Source: Arcuatula senhousia (lineage: Eukaryota > Mollusca > Bivalvia > Mytilida > Mytilidae). From it: a DNA stretch of 64,000 bases. Below the pieces are notes generated by a model. The model searched no databases and had not been told where the DNA came from. It saw nothing but the letters and a program-made list of their open reading frames with translations. The position numbers and the translations under genes are program-made. The DNA is taken from the NCBI GenBank assembly GCA_963971305.1, contig OZ020307.1, positions 62,121,702 through 62,185,701 on the forward strand, in the 5' to 3' direction. This document shows, in pieces, positions 23,983-36,329 of this stretch; the stretch's first letter is position 1; each line of letters begins with the position of its first letter.

Positions 23983-24772
23983 TACGGTGGCAGAATGCGG
24001 CCATGAGAAAAAAAAATATCAAGTTCCCTCGTAATACCATCACGTTCCCTCAAGAAAGCTAATGCTTTCCCTCAAGATAATTATCTCGTTCCCTCAAGAT
24101 AACATCACGTTCCCTCAAGATAACATCGCGTTCACTCAAAATAATTATTGCGTTCCCTCATGATAATTATTGCGTTCCCTCATGATAATTATCTCGTTCC
24201 CTCAAGATAACATCGCGTTCCCTCAAGATAACATCGCGTTCCCTCAAAATTGTTATCGCGTTCCCTCAAGATAACATCGAGTTCCTTCAAGATAGTTATC
24301 GCGTTCCCTCAAGATACTAAGTAGTTATCACGTTACCTCAAGATAACACCACGTTAAGATGTTATCTTGAGGTAACGTGATAACTACTTAGTGTCTTGAG
24401 GGAACGCGATAACTATCTTGAGCGAACGCAATAACCTTTTAAGGGAACGCAATGTTATTTTGAGGGAACGCGATGTTATTTTGAGAGAATGCAATAACTA
24501 TCTTGAGGGAACGAGATAATTATCATGAGGGAACGCAATAATTATCATGAGGGAACGCAATAACTATTTTGAGGGAACGCAATAATTATTTTGAGGGAAC
24601 GCGATGTTAACTTGAGGGAACGAGATAATTATCTTGAGGGAACGCAATATCTTTCTTGAGGGAACGTGATGTTATCTTGAGGGAACGTGATGGTATTAAG
24701 AGGGAACGTGATGGTATCACGAGGGAACGTGATATTATTTTTTTTTTCTCATGGCCGCATTCTGCCACCGTA
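23983..24772. mobile_element. 790-bp fold-back element built from short tandem repeats
   Basis: The termini TACGGTGGCAGAATGCGGCC and complement are followed by an A-run and then, in each arm, about fifteen degenerate 20-25 bp units of the type CGTTCCCTCAAGATAAC, with variants CTCATGATAATTATTG. The arms meet near 24355 so that the whole element folds on itself. AAAATC flanks both ends (23977-23982 and 24773-24778), a 6-bp target duplication. No protein is encoded; an apparent minus-strand frame (SRSL repeats) is a by-product of the repeats. Confidence 0.88.
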
Positions 24773-25176
24773 AAAATCGTTAGCGCAAGAAAGGAGAATA
24801 AAGTCCAACACTCCAAGAATACATTAAAGTAAGGCACTAAAACAATTTTTTGTACATTTATTCATGTATTGTCTTCTGCAAGTAATTTATGTACGAAGTG
24901 TTTTCAATAATAAAAAAGTCAAATATTTGGTTGCCATAAGAGCTGCATATTGCTTGTATACATTACATAAACACAAAAATAACTTGTTTTATTGACACGT
25001 ATTTTGTTGCTTAACATTGTCCAATATTTTTACTAAAATGACCTTTGATTTCCATTATCTAAATTTATCTATTTGTCATGTCTTTTGTTCATTACTTCAT
25101 TTGGAACATGTACTAGTATATGATATTGGAACACAAATAAATGTTATTTAAACAATCAATCTTCTTTTCTATGATC

Positions 25177-25222
25177 AACCTTTTTGCATTCCCAGAACAT
25201 GGTCTGGGAATGCAGAAAGGTT
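25177..25222. repeat. Short hairpin, 19-20 bp stem
   Basis: AACCTTTTTGCATTCCCAG pairs with CTGGGAATGCAGAAAGGTT across the loop AACATGGT. One mismatch. Function unknown. Confidence 0.7.
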
Positions 25223-25254
25223 GGTAATTTTTTATTTAGAATTGAAACTACCAA

Positions 25255-25745
25255 CCCCATTTCGATCATCCTCGGTTGCTGTCTTCACTCAAGAAATTTT
25301 ACGGACGACATCATGATCTCATAGACAAATATAGTATTTATATCTCTCAGATCAGCGCAAATGTTGGTTTATAATAGGGTTTTGCATCGTTGGTAACCCC
25401 CGCTCACTCCGTTTTTTCTGTCCGATGGAGAGAGAGAACGGAGCAATCAGCCGGGGGTTACCGACGATGAGGGTTTTGTTTGCCTTCCTTTACCGGATTT
25501 GACACACTGAATTGGAAATTAGCAGCACGACGGGTGTGCTATAGCAAGCAGGAAATGCAGACTATATTCCGGAGCACCCGAGTTCACTCTCGTTGTGACT
25601 TGAGTTCACGTTGTTGATTTCTGTCCGGTTTATTTTGTGTTTAATTGTTTCTTCGTACTGTTCGTTCGTGTTTACCAGTTTTGTCGTTGTCCATTCAGAC
25701 TTTTGACACTCGAATGCCATATTCGTGACTCTTTGCTTCTTCCTT
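25255..25745 (+). pseudogene. 5'-truncated Penelope-like copy (C-terminus and tail)
   Basis: It begins inside the reverse transcriptase C-terminus (GGTTGCTGTCTTCACTCAAG, as at 63029) and continues through the stop and 3' tail to about 25745. It is interrupted at 25385-25469 by a small palindromic insertion. It is the most similar tail copy to the one at 62.2-63.4 kb. Confidence 0.8.
25385..25469. mobile_element. 85-bp palindromic MITE with 9-bp target duplication
   Basis: The ends CATCGTTGGTAACCCCCG and CGGGGGTTACCGACGATG are inverted repeats with one mismatch. AGGGTTTTG occurs directly on each side (25376-25384 and 25470-25478). The uninterrupted relative at 63122-63150 lacks the insert and has one copy of a similar segment. 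A 9-bp duplication is characteristic of Mutator-like transposition. Confidence 0.88.
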
Positions 25746-26479
25746 TTTATATATATTTCCTTTCTTTTCATTTGGACAAAAATTCGAATCTTATATAATA
25801 TTTTTCTTACAGAATGTAATTCATACATTTTAGAATTGGTTCAGTAATGTTGTTTTCGCTTGACAAGGATTAACACTTGTGGAACGTAAACCTATAAATG
25901 TTCTCATTATGGCGACAAATTGTTCTCGTGTTCGACGAATAATACTTAATTTAAAGAAATATTGGTTTTCTGACTTCATTTTGAACTGGAGCTATGAATT
26001 TCTATTTGTTGATTATCCTTGATTAAATTTATTTCTTAGTTTTACAGCCATTTCTATGATTAATTTCAACAGTGATGAAATTCTTGGAAAGGTTATATTT
26101 TTAGTGCTATGTCGAAGATAATTGTATTATATTTGTTGCATTCTTGATCGGAATTTGAAACAAGATTTGTAGTCATTAGAACTTGTAGGAAATGCAATTT
26201 GCAAAAGCACTGCACTGCCAAAACAATTTTATTTAATGATTCGAGTCTGAAGAGATATATAACTATGGAAATCCGAGCAATTAAATATTTTTCAGTGTGA
26301 TTGTTTTATTTGAAACGAATGTAATGTAATGTAATGTAACGAATCACAAAAATGAAAGTTAATAATTAAAATGTTATATCAAAATTATTATCTTTGTAAT
26401 ATATATTTTCTTTCTGTGTTATATAATTTTTGTCAGCATAATTGCTTTTTTTGATCAAAAGCATTGTTCGCGTGACTTT
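25746..26479. other. Non-coding stretch
   Basis: Nothing beyond a short (AATGT)n run near 26321-26340. Confidence 0.4.
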
Positions 26480-26760
26480 TTTTCGCTCACCTGGCCGAAG
26501 GCCATGTGAGCTTAAGCCAATACTATGCGTCCATCGTCGTCCGTCGTCCACCGTCTGTAAACAATTTAAAAAATCTTCTTGTCTTTAACTACTGAACAAA
26601 TTTGACTGAAACTTGATAGCAAGAATATATGACACATTTGCTTGCTTCAATGGTCAGTTTAGAGATCTTTCAAATGGTTTCATGTCATGACAGGCTGTTG
26701 GCAATGTTAAATATTGTTTTATTAAGTTATTCAAGCCAGGTGATTGATTAAGGCCCACGG
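26480..26760 (+). repeat. Dispersed molluscan repeat (GCTCACCTGGCCGAAGG type)
   Basis: It starts GCTCACCTGGCCGAAGGCCA with a small inverted partner (TGTGAGC) and continues with CATCGTCGTCCGTCGTC and AAATCTTCTTGTC. It is the same family and orientation as the start of the array at 46833 and the inverse of 4000-4760, but here it is a single unit ending AAGCCAGGTGATTGATTAAGG. Confidence 0.6.
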
Positions 26761-26856
26761 GAACCTCTTGTCTGTTTTCTTTTTAGTAGACAACGTTACA
26801 TTTTTGTTATTGGTTTGTACTAAAAATGATACATCACTTGTCATGGAATTTGTCCC

Positions 26857-27092
26857 GGGAGCGACCATTTGATTTTTATATAGGGGAGGGGGGCTATGAT
26901 GAAAATGCATGATGCTAAAAATCAAGAATTAAAAAGGCAGGACGGTGCTTTTTATCTAATAAAGTGAGGATGGGATTTTTGGCTGAAGAATTTATAGTAG
27001 CTTTAAGAATAAGAAAAGTCCGAAAATAAAAAAGCAGGAATTAAGAAGATAATATCATTAGCCCTCATCTAACAATAAAATGGTTGCTCCTT
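26857..27092. mobile_element. MITE-like element, related to the one at 46012
   Basis: GGGAGCGACCATTTGATTTTT at the left is inverted to ATAAAATGGTTGCTCC at the right, imperfectly. The terminus resembles GGGGACGACCATTTG of the element at 46012-46308. About 236 bp, non-coding. A clear target duplication was not seen. Confidence 0.55.
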
Positions 27093-27127
27093 ACAACGAC
27101 ATCGTTTTCTAACATACTGACTTCCGG

Positions 27128-27661
27128 AATACAAATGACAACAAAGTTCCAGACAATAAATTTTGCTACGCCTGACGCGCGTTTCGTCTATTCAAGACTC
27201 ATCAGAGGCGCTCTACCAAAAATATTGAAAATGCCAAACACTGTATGAATATGAAGAGCATAGAACAGTATAACCAAAAATACCAAACTGGGGAACCAAA
27301 TTATTACTAAGATATTCAACCTATGTCTGGGGTAGGAAGAACCTTAGGGTTTAGACAATTTTGAAATTTAGACGGATAATTTAAAGCGTTGATGTATTCT
27401 CCAACTCAAAAGTGTTGGTGCCGGAGCGGGCTAACCTCGGGGAATTTAAACTTCACCAGCAGTGCTAACCTTCACGTGTGTTCGAAATACAAATGACAAC
27501 AAAGTTCCAGACAATAAATTTTGCTACGCCTGACGCGCGTTTCGTCTATTCAAGACTCATCAGAGGCGCTCTACCAAAAATATTGAAAATGCCAAACACT
27601 GTATGAATATGAAGAGCATAGAACAGTATAACCAAAAATACCAAACTGGGGAACCAAATTA
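27128..27661 (+). repeat. Direct duplication, two near-identical 175-bp copies at 358-bp spacing
   Basis: Copies at about 27128-27303 and 27486-27661 are essentially identical from AATACAAATGACAACAAAG through GGGGAACCAAATTA. Each contains the common bivalve block GCCTGACGCGCGTTTCGTCT followed by CAAGACTCATCAGAGGCGC. Related diverged copies are at 29735-29795 and 40340-40545 (opposite orientation). Confidence 0.85.
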
Positions 27662-28700
27662 TGAGATAGCCTTTACAGGAGCGGCAACATCTTTTGTTAC
27701 TGTAACAGTAGAAATCTCGAATTACATGAACTCAATCATGGTAAACATGGTCAAGTATGACTTTTATTACTCTGGCCTTTGGTTTTTTTGTCTCCCACTT
27801 CACAACGCGTAGCAGGGACACAGAAATGTCGGTATCCATCTGCGTGTCCGTCTGTCACACTTTTTTCGCCAGTTTTCGCAGTAATTGTTAAATCATAGAC
27901 TTTCGATATTTGGTATGCAGCTTCAGGTATGGGTCCCATATAGTGGGATGTGTTTTCAGATCTTTCGCTCATCTACTTGCTGTTAAACGAGCCGACTTAG
28001 ATTTTTTTCCACTCAACTGGCGGAAAACATAGAATCTGTTCTTGTTAACTTTTGTTTACTAAGAACACATGTAAAATTATCTATTCTTCCAATTACCCAA
28101 GACATTATTAAATTACAAGATGGCAATTGATTAGCTGTCATTGGCGACGAATAATTCCAGTATAAATCATTTCCACACTCCATCAAATTTTAGTATATAT
28201 TTCCTATTAATGTACGCCTGCACATAACTAACCCACTTCCGGTAGCCCCCTATATGGTGACAGGAAACTAATGTCCGTCAAAGTAGTCAGTGCCCAATCG
28301 ATTGAATCTAATCTTATAGGAAAATTGAATATAAACAATGAATTCTTATTGTAACTCCAGCTATGATGCTAGAATCATGGTATCGATTCCGAACGTCAAT
28401 GGGGATCGCTCAATAATGTCTTCATCGGAATTCACTGATGCTGCTTTTTGGAAGTCAACCTGACTGAAATTTATTTCATGTTCAGAGAAATCGATCCTTA
28501 AACATTTTGTTTTGGGTTTTTTGAGGATGCATTAGTGTTAAAGTTTTTTTTTGTTTTTGTGGTAAACGTTTTCAACGCATTTCTCGTAAATCAATCACAA
28601 TGCTAATGAACAATATTGGAAATTTAGGAATTCATCACATGGTTAAATTGTCCGGATGACCTCGATAATTTATATTTAAAAACAACTGGTCTTGTAAAAA
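27662..28700. other. Non-coding stretch upstream of the first candidate Rab exon
   Basis: No protein motif in any frame. If 28701 is a true first exon, its promoter should be here. No clear TATA box was identified. Confidence 0.35.
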
Positions 28701-28793
28701 ATGGCTGAAAAGGCCTCTCCAGGATTAAAAGTACTAGCTAATGGAAAGTCAGAATTGGTGTCTGATGCTTACGATGAAAATTCCATCCACAAG
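28701..28793 (+). CDS. Candidate first coding exon of the Rab26/37-like locus (variant A)
   Basis: ATG in good context (AAAAATGG) opens 31 codons beginning MAEKASPGLKVLANG and ending ENSIHK at AAG|GTAGGT, phase 0. Codon use is coding-like. The P-loop exon at 46391 also begins in phase 0 (TILVGDSGVGKT), so a direct splice would yield K-TILVGDSGVGKT, the usual residue before a Rab P-loop strand. The link across 17.6 kb is inferred from phase and orientation. The N-terminal extension of Rab26/37 proteins is poorly conserved, so it does not itself identify the gene. Confidence 0.55.
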
Positions 28794-31206
28794 GTAGGTA
28801 GTACTTCTTAACGTTACTGTCATATTGTCATATGGTTAGCTCTGTGTTAAATGGCATCAAATAGCTAATATGTACGTTGATTGATGCGAGTTAGTGTTTG
28901 TCTTATGGTTTGTGCTTAATGCTCGACCCTCTGACTATAAAAGGAAAATTAGTAGTAATCACTATTTTGCTGATCTCTGAAAACATGTACCATGTTTTTA
29001 CCTACCGGTATTTGATGCTTCTCAATGTTTTAAAAAGCATACCTTACGAACGTTACAGTCCCACCATATGCTTTCTCTGATATTCGCAGTATCCTTAAAA
29101 TGGACAGGAAAACAAGTAGTTAGTTTTGGAAGATGATAAACCAGAAATTCCAATTTAATGTACAAATGATAATTTGATGCCAAATTCAGCATCTAGGCTT
29201 TTGGCCATGTACATTTTTTGAACAGCTTTAAGCCACATAGATAGATTTGTCTGTTTGAGTTCTAATACAATTTTGATCAAATGTTTTTCGTTATGGTTAT
29301 TGTTACCTCAAATTCAAATTTAGATTTCATAATTGGGTATTTCAGGTTTAATCACTGAGTTTTTACTTGCATTTAGTTGATAGTAGGATTCAAGCAAAGT
29401 AATTTTAACATTGCTGGAAATTGTTTTGTTGCATAAGCAATATGCTATAATTTTCTAGACTGACAAAAGTAAGAATCATGTACTATTTTTCCCCCGCAAT
29501 TGGCGCCCTTTTTGTTATAGTTTTTAAGCTTGGATGTAAATATACAGCTACTTACTCTTCTTGGGCACCTTGATTATCTTTCGATTACTTTGGGATTATG
29601 GCACCCTTTTATCATGGCATCTCGCGCTACAATGCTTTTTATTTGTATTTATAGCATGGCTATTTTTGACATATTTTAGTTTTCTCGTTCTATGCAATTC
29701 ATATTCATTTTGGCATTTTAGCATTTTTTTATAGGGCGCCTCTGATGAGTATTGAATATAAGAAACACGCATCATGCGAAGCTAAATTCTTTATCTGGGA
29801 CTTTTTTGTAATATGTATTTCACTCTAGATCTACTTGCTTTACAAGGAAACACCATGTCAAAGGTTCTCAATACTAGTATTCCCATATTTCCTCCATAAA
29901 CATATTGTACATTTGTTCATACGCAAATATATTTAAACCTAGATGACATTTGCAATAAAGGTAACAACAGTTACATAGGTAGTTACATCTAACAGATATA
30001 GTCAATTTAAAATGTCCAAGGAGAGCAGACAAAATAAAGCAATAATAAACAAGAGGAAACAACAATGGCCATAACTCGATCTATTAATCTTTATTTGCAT
30101 AATACACCCATATGGGTCAAAGCAAAAACAAAAACAAAAACATGTAAAATACAAAACATATACAGAAAACAACAGAGTATACAGAACATTAACATATGGA
30201 GTTATAGTTTTGAGAACATTTTTACCAATGTGGACCCTATTTTCGTAGTACCCTATATATAAGACAATATAAAATTGCAAAACTTGATCTTGGACATTTG
30301 TGTTATTTTTGTTTAAGCATTTTATACAAAATGTTCTGCACTATTCCAGACAGTAGTATATTCTACAGTATAGCTTGTTTTAATCTTGTGCCAAAAGACC
30401 ATTATCATTATGGCTCTGGTAATAATATAACTTTTTGTGTAATTTCTCTGAATTATTTGCTTGACATATTTATTCCCTGGAGAACAAGCTACAAATGATT
30501 GTTGACCATTGCAATATTACCATTCCTTCTAAATAAGCTCTCCTGGAAATGCGTCTCTAAGTGATTTACTAACGAGTCACTCTGAAATGTCATTTGTCTT
30601 TGGGGCTTATTGCACCGTGGAATCGAGTTTCTATCACACATCAATATTGCTTGACAGAAAGATATTGAGTTGACTTAAGCTCGTAAGGCTTTAACGTTAT
30701 ATTTGTTAAGACGTAGGCTGGTGAGTTTCCTTTGAGGATTGTGATTTCTCTCCAACAGATACCGTCTGGTGGATTTTTGAAAAGGCTTCAAATGCCCTTT
30801 CAGTTTGGTACACATTTGAACATTTGTTTTTTGCATTTTAAATAAGACAATACTTTATTTTTTTTTTTTTTTGCTTAAATACCCTGAATTTTAATCAAAT
30901 GTTTTTTTTAAATCATCTTAAATCTGCAGTTGTCAGCGTTTTAAATCGTTATTATAAAACATAATGATAAATAATAAGTCACTGATTATTTTTCTTCGTT
31001 CAAGCATCATGGCTTTATTACTCCCAGGCATAAGCATATTTTAGCTTGTATTATTTGTGTTTCATGTAAGATAATTACCATTTGGGTGCCATTAAAAATC
31101 TATTAGTCTTTTACAACTGTTTAAGACAGCCTTTATATGCTTTCTGCTATTGATTCAATAATGAGTATATCTTTGTTTTGTTACAACATGCTAACAGGAA
31201 TTAACC
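28794..31206. other. Intron-like non-coding stretch
   Basis: AT-rich, with a diverged copy of the GCCTGACG/CATCAGAGGCGC repeat reversed at 29735-29795. No exon was recognised. Confidence 0.4.
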
Positions 31207-32640
31207 TTGAACAAATCTAACGTCACCGGTGATAGATGTCCTTTTTTAGATTTAGATTTAAGTATTATTAACGGAAAATTACATACCAAAGTATATGACA
31301 AACGTGACGACTTTACCTTCCCTATTATAAATTTCCCTTTTCTTGAAGGAGATGTTCCACTAGCGCCGTCATACGGGGATAACATTTCACAGTTAGTAAG
31401 ATATGCTCGGATCTGCAGTGGTGTTTCTGATTTTAATGATAATAACCGTTTTATTACTGAAAAATTATTAAAACAAGGTTATCGATACCACAAATTAGTA
31501 AAATCCTTTTCTAAATTCTCCCACAAGTATCGATCTCTTATTGAAAAATATAATTGTACACGTCGTTTTCTTATAGTGAAAGGAATATCACATCCTGAAT
31601 TTTATGGTAATGTTTTTTATAGAGCTCACAAATTTAAAAGGAATCCATTATAAATGAAAAATTGGCTTCAAAATTTATTACGGAAAGGATATGAATTGAA
31701 TATTTTGGTTTAATCTTTAAATTTAGTGTTTTTTGGCAAAAATATTGATAACTTGATACTTGCTTTAAAACTTCCATAAACGTTTTTACTATTGTCATTT
31801 TTAAGCATTATAGCGATCAAGCATGTCGGTTTTGTGTGATGACACTTCACTAAATCATTATTGTTTGAAGTGTTGTGTCGGATTTAAAATCGATACGTTT
31901 GATTTTTTTACATCAGTCGATTGATGATTCTCAGCTAGCTGTCAGTAACAGCGAGTGTTCTATAGAGAGTTCCTTTACCGTCCTTTTGTTTGTTCTTGTT
32001 TTTGTCTTAGGTTCTCTCTAGTGGAATTGGACTTTGATCGATTTGATTTTTATTGTGTGTTTAGTTTTTTGGTGCTTTGTCTAAGAATATTGATAGGGGG
32101 AAGGTTGGGCCCAAAAAAAACTAGCTTAACCCCGCCACATATTTATTATGTGCCTGTCCTAAGCCAGGAATCTTTGACAAAGCCGTTGTTTGTATCTGTC
32201 ATCTTTATGTTGTTTGTTCTATGTTTTAGTGTGTGTTAGCTTTGATGGAGATTGTCAATAGGGGGAAGGTTTGGGCCCACGAAACTAGTTTAACCCCGCC
32301 ACATATTACATGTGCCTGTCCTAAGCCATCTTTGACAAAGCTTTCGTTTGTACTTTATTTGATGTTTTCTGTTCCTTGTTTAAGAAGGGGGTCTATCCGT
32401 GACTATTTCAGGACTGGATTTGAATTATGTGCATTTTATTTAGACCATGGGCCAATTGCAGAACCGCGAGCAGTGCCAAATGGCCTCGTTGAAGGCTGCT
32501 GGCGGTTGTCCATTGTGGTTTTTCTAAATTGCCGTTTAATTGTGGGCTGTGTCGCGTACACTTATTCCACATCTCATTATTTTCTATTGATGTCACTCCT
32601 TGAATTTTCCTATGTTTTATTTAAAATTTGTATATAAACC
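31207..32640 (+). pseudogene. C-terminal fragment of a second Penelope-like reverse transcriptase family, with tail
   Basis: The 148-codon frame 31207-31653 holds the post-YIDD part of the enzyme: FLDLDLSIINGKLHTKVYD, KRDDFTFPIINFPFLEG, APSYGDNISQLVRYARIC, KLLKQGYRYHKLVKSF, and a conserved GISHPEFYG near the end. It is clearly homologous to, but distinct from, the copy at 62212 (there DKRDDFNFPIVNFPFLCS). Reverse transcriptase motifs A-C are missing, so it is 5'-truncated. The downstream tail has two tandem blocks (about 32093-32185 and 32247-32340), each with AACCCCGCCACAT and GTGCCTGTCCTAAGCCA, then a segment shared with 20585 and 61965. The stop is followed by no GIY-YIG domain. Confidence 0.78.
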
Positions 32641-33633
32641 ACTAGGTTTCTGTCCCTGTTATATATACCGGTATATAGTCGATACTATAGTGCAAATGTT
32701 CAGCTTCCTTGTCCGGACTTTAAAAAAAAGATTATGTTTCTTTCGATATGTTTGGTTTTCGGCTTTCAAATTTATTTTTATTCAAATGCTGCTTATGATA
32801 ATTCCTTAGATATACATGTAGGAAAATACAGCAATACAAAATAAACTCTTTCATTGACCTCCACCTTCATGACCTTATAGACATACTTTGAATTTGAAAA
32901 CCTCTATTGATGGACCATGAAAGTTCAAAATGGTAATTATAACCATTTATGTACCTGGCGACTACAGATTATATAATGTATGTTTCTTTAATTTTGCGAT
33001 TGTTTAATTTAGTTTTGTTGACCTCCACGTGTACGATGTATGCTTAAAATGGGAAACCTTTACTGGTCGACAAGAGGTCCAAATGGTTATCAGAAGTCCG
33101 GTCGTCAAACTTGTCTAACATGAATTTAACCAATTTTACTATATAGCTAGTAACGATTATTTAATTTAGCATTATCAAACTCCCCCTGGATACCTAAAGT
33201 GCATTTGAAAAAAGGCTTGAAACGCAATAATATAGAACGCCTTTAAAGGCATTTTGTTTTCAAGTACTAAGTACAATCGCATAAAGCAATCATCAAAACA
33301 GTGGATTATGTTTGTTGTTCAAGTATGCAAATAAACATACTGTTTATTTTCTTGTTACGTATCTTCATCCAAGATATATATTTATGATTATTCTTAGTAA
33401 AATTATGAGTCATTCTGTAATATTCTACGGCTATACATGTAAAGTCCAAATTAACAACAAATTACAATTAGAACGTGTTAAATAAATAATTTCCTGTCTA
33501 AGAGTCAAGCTTTAATCACACTTCCTAAAAAGCCATTATGCAAGAAACATGCACGAATGTCGTAAAAATTATACAGTTCTCCTTTTGACTGTGAAGAATG
33601 TGTATTGAGAATCAATAATGGGTAATGTTACAG
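32641..33633. other. Non-coding stretch
   Basis: No gene or clear repeat recognised. Confidence 0.4.
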
Positions 33634-33699
33634 ACTGTAGGAGTAGGGATGGAGCCGGTTTATAACTCATGGCTTTCTCCAAAACCTGACGTTACCAAA
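33634..33699 (+). CDS. Candidate exon of the Rab26/37-like locus (variant B)
   Basis: The segment ends ACCAAA|GTAAGT in phase 0. Read from an internal ATG at 33649 it gives MEPVYNSWLSPKPDVTK. Alternatively an acceptor-like TTACAG at 33628-33633 would make it an internal 22-codon exon preceded by phase 0, which would also join variant A in frame. Either use would splice in frame to the P-loop exon. Evidence is phase, donor quality and orientation only. Confidence 0.4.
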
Positions 33700-34857
33700 G
33701 TAAGTTCCATTTAATCACCTGATGCTCTTGAACTGTCATGTTTTTAACATAGCGTAGTTGGTTAAGTAGAAAATTAAATGTGAAATGGTTTAATTTACTT
33801 TTAAGTTCTACAGACATTAAGCCATTTTCAAACAATTCTTAGAATAGTGTAAATCGATAACCATAAGAATGTAAGTTGAAATTTTATGGTATTCCATTAA
33901 TAACTACCACAGTGACTATAAAAAGCATAGTGTAAAAATCGTGTATTCTTAATAAGATTACGGTTGGCTTGCAGAAAAAAATGCTAAAGCGACTTCAACA
34001 TGTACATGATGTGTTTTCTCAACTAATAAGTTCGCGACAGAGCAAATGTTGGGAGAAAAGTTATTTGAAATATTACATGTACGCTTACATACATGTACCA
34101 AATACTTTTTTTCAATATAAAGTCTCAAATCAAGCAACGTTGCCGAATTACATGCATAGAATTGAAAAAGCTACTAAACGAATAATGAGAAGTACTGATA
34201 AAATCTCTTGTAGTTAAATTGATCTTGTGTGTAGCATCTTATTTTCAAATTAAATTAGAATTAAATTAACACCATTTTCGATAATAGTGTGCTTTACATT
34301 CACATTTTTTTTAATACCGGGAAGTCATTTTTCTTACTACCATTGCAACATTATACCTAATTTTATGCATAACTTAAAAAAAACGTGTTTCAATAATTTA
34401 TCGAGTCAGCATTTAATAAATCAATAAACAATATAGTGCAAAGATATTTGATTCCTAGTTGTGATTTATACGATCCAATAGTGGAATAGCTGTGATTTAT
34501 ACGATCCAATAGTGGAATATATACACTGTCATTGATTACAGAGTCCTATGTATAACAATGAATCACAAACGTCAACGACAGAAAAATGAAAAATGAAACA
34601 ATTCTTGTAACAGCAACAGCAACTTTGTAAAAAGATATATTTTTTTAATTTAAAAAGTAGACAAAATTCTGCGAGGCGACTTAATCTTCGAAAACGTAGC
34701 TTTTGATGTTGTTTTTATATTTGGGTTTTTGTATTTATGCATATTAAGCACCTCAAAAGGAACGGTTTCGCATCGCACATCCAGCACATCCAGCACATAT
34801 AAATCTACAGTTTTCATGCATTGACACTCCTTATTTTCAACGTACCCATCGTATTCA
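33700..34857. other. Non-coding stretch with a 31-bp tandem duplication
   Basis: TGTGATTTATACGATCCAAT and the following 11 bases occur twice head to tail at about 34460-34490 and 34491-34520. Otherwise no feature was recognised. Confidence 0.55.
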
Positions 34858-36175
34858 GCATTGATGAAGAACAACAATAAAGGCGCTGTTCAATTGCTTT
34901 GTTGTGCATACCACTGATGAAAAACAGCAATAAAGGCGCTGATCAATTGATTTGATGTGCATACCACTGATGAAAAACAGCAATAAAGGCGCTGATCAAT
35001 TGATTTGATGTGTATACCACTGATGAAGAACAACAATGAAGGCGCTGATCAATTGATTTGATGTGTATACCACTGATGAAGAACAGCAATAAAGGCGCTG
35101 ATCAATTGATTTGATGTGTATACCACTGATGAAAAACAGCAATAAAGGCGCTGATCAATTGATTTGATGTGTATACCACTGATGAAGAACAGCAATAAAG
35201 GCGCTGATCAATTGATTTGATGTGTATACCACTGGTGAAGAACAACAATGAAGGCGCTGATCAATTGATTTGATGTGTATACCACTGATGAAGAACAGCA
35301 ATTAAGGCGCTGATCAATTGATTTGTTGTGTATACCACTGATGCAGAACAACAATAAAGGCGCTGATCAATTGATTTGATGTGTATACCACTGATGAAAA
35401 ACAGCAATGAAGGCGCTGTTTAATTGCTTTGTTGTGTATACCACTGATGAAGAACAACAATGAAGGCGCTGATCAATTGATTTGATGTGTATACCACTGA
35501 TGAAGATCAGCAATTAAGGCGCTGATCAATTGATTTGTTGTGTATACCACTGATGAAGAACAGCAATAAAGGCGCTGATCAATTGATTTGATGTGTATAC
35601 CACTGATGAAAAACAGCAATGAAGGCGCTGATCAATTGATTTGATGTGTATACCACTGATGAAGAACAACAATGAAGGCGCTGATCAATTGATTTGATGT
35701 GTATACCACTGATGAAGAACAACAATGAAGGCGCTGTTCAATTGCTTTGTTGTGTATACCACTAATGAAGAACAACAATAAAGGCGTTGTTCAATTGCTT
35801 TGTTGTGTATACCACTGATGAAGAACAACAATAAAGGCGCTGTTTAATTGCTTTGTTGTGTATACCACTGATGAAGAACATCAATAAAGGCGCTGTTCAA
35901 TTGCTTTGTTGTGTATACCACTGATGAAGAACAACAATACAGGCACTGTTCAATTGCTTTGTTGTGTATACCACTGAGGAAGAACAACAAAAAGGCTCTG
36001 TTCAATTGCTTTGTTTTGTTTACCACTGATGAAGAACAACAATAAAGGCGCTGATCAATTGATTTGTTGTGTATACCACTGATGCAGAACAACAAAAAGG
36101 CGATATTCAATTGCTCTGTTATGTATATCACTGATGAGGAACAGAAATAAAGGTGCTGTTCAATTGCTTTGTTTC
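34858..36175. repeat. 53-bp minisatellite, about 25 units
   Basis: The unit reads ACCACTGATGAAGAACARCA, ATAAAGGCGCTG and then one of two variants, ATCAATTGATTTGATGTG or TTCAATTGCTTTGTTGTG, then TAT. Variant one fills most of 34930-35700. Variant two is at the very start, once near 35410, and fills 35715-36175 with decay at the end. The unit length is not a multiple of three, so open frames across it are incidental. Confidence 0.92.
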
Positions 36176-36329
36176 ATTTCATTTCAATATTCATAATCTT
36201 ATATATCCCACTTTTGGAATCTATGGAATCTATCAAAAACGAGGAATTTCATGTGTGATAACCCAGGGATGATGAATGAGAAAGCTAAAGAAGAACGCCT
36301 GGGTTTCCGAGGATGAGGGATGAGTTGCT

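Noticed and set aside
24607..24837. Frame with SRSL/IPSRSL repeats that looks like an SR protein
   Set aside because: It reads through the CGTTCCCTCAAG array and into flanking DNA. The peptide repeats mirror the DNA repeat.
34650..36131. Open frames with repeated Cys/Ser-rich peptides over the minisatellite
   Set aside because: The 53-bp unit shifts frame each repeat. The frames are artefacts of the tandem array.
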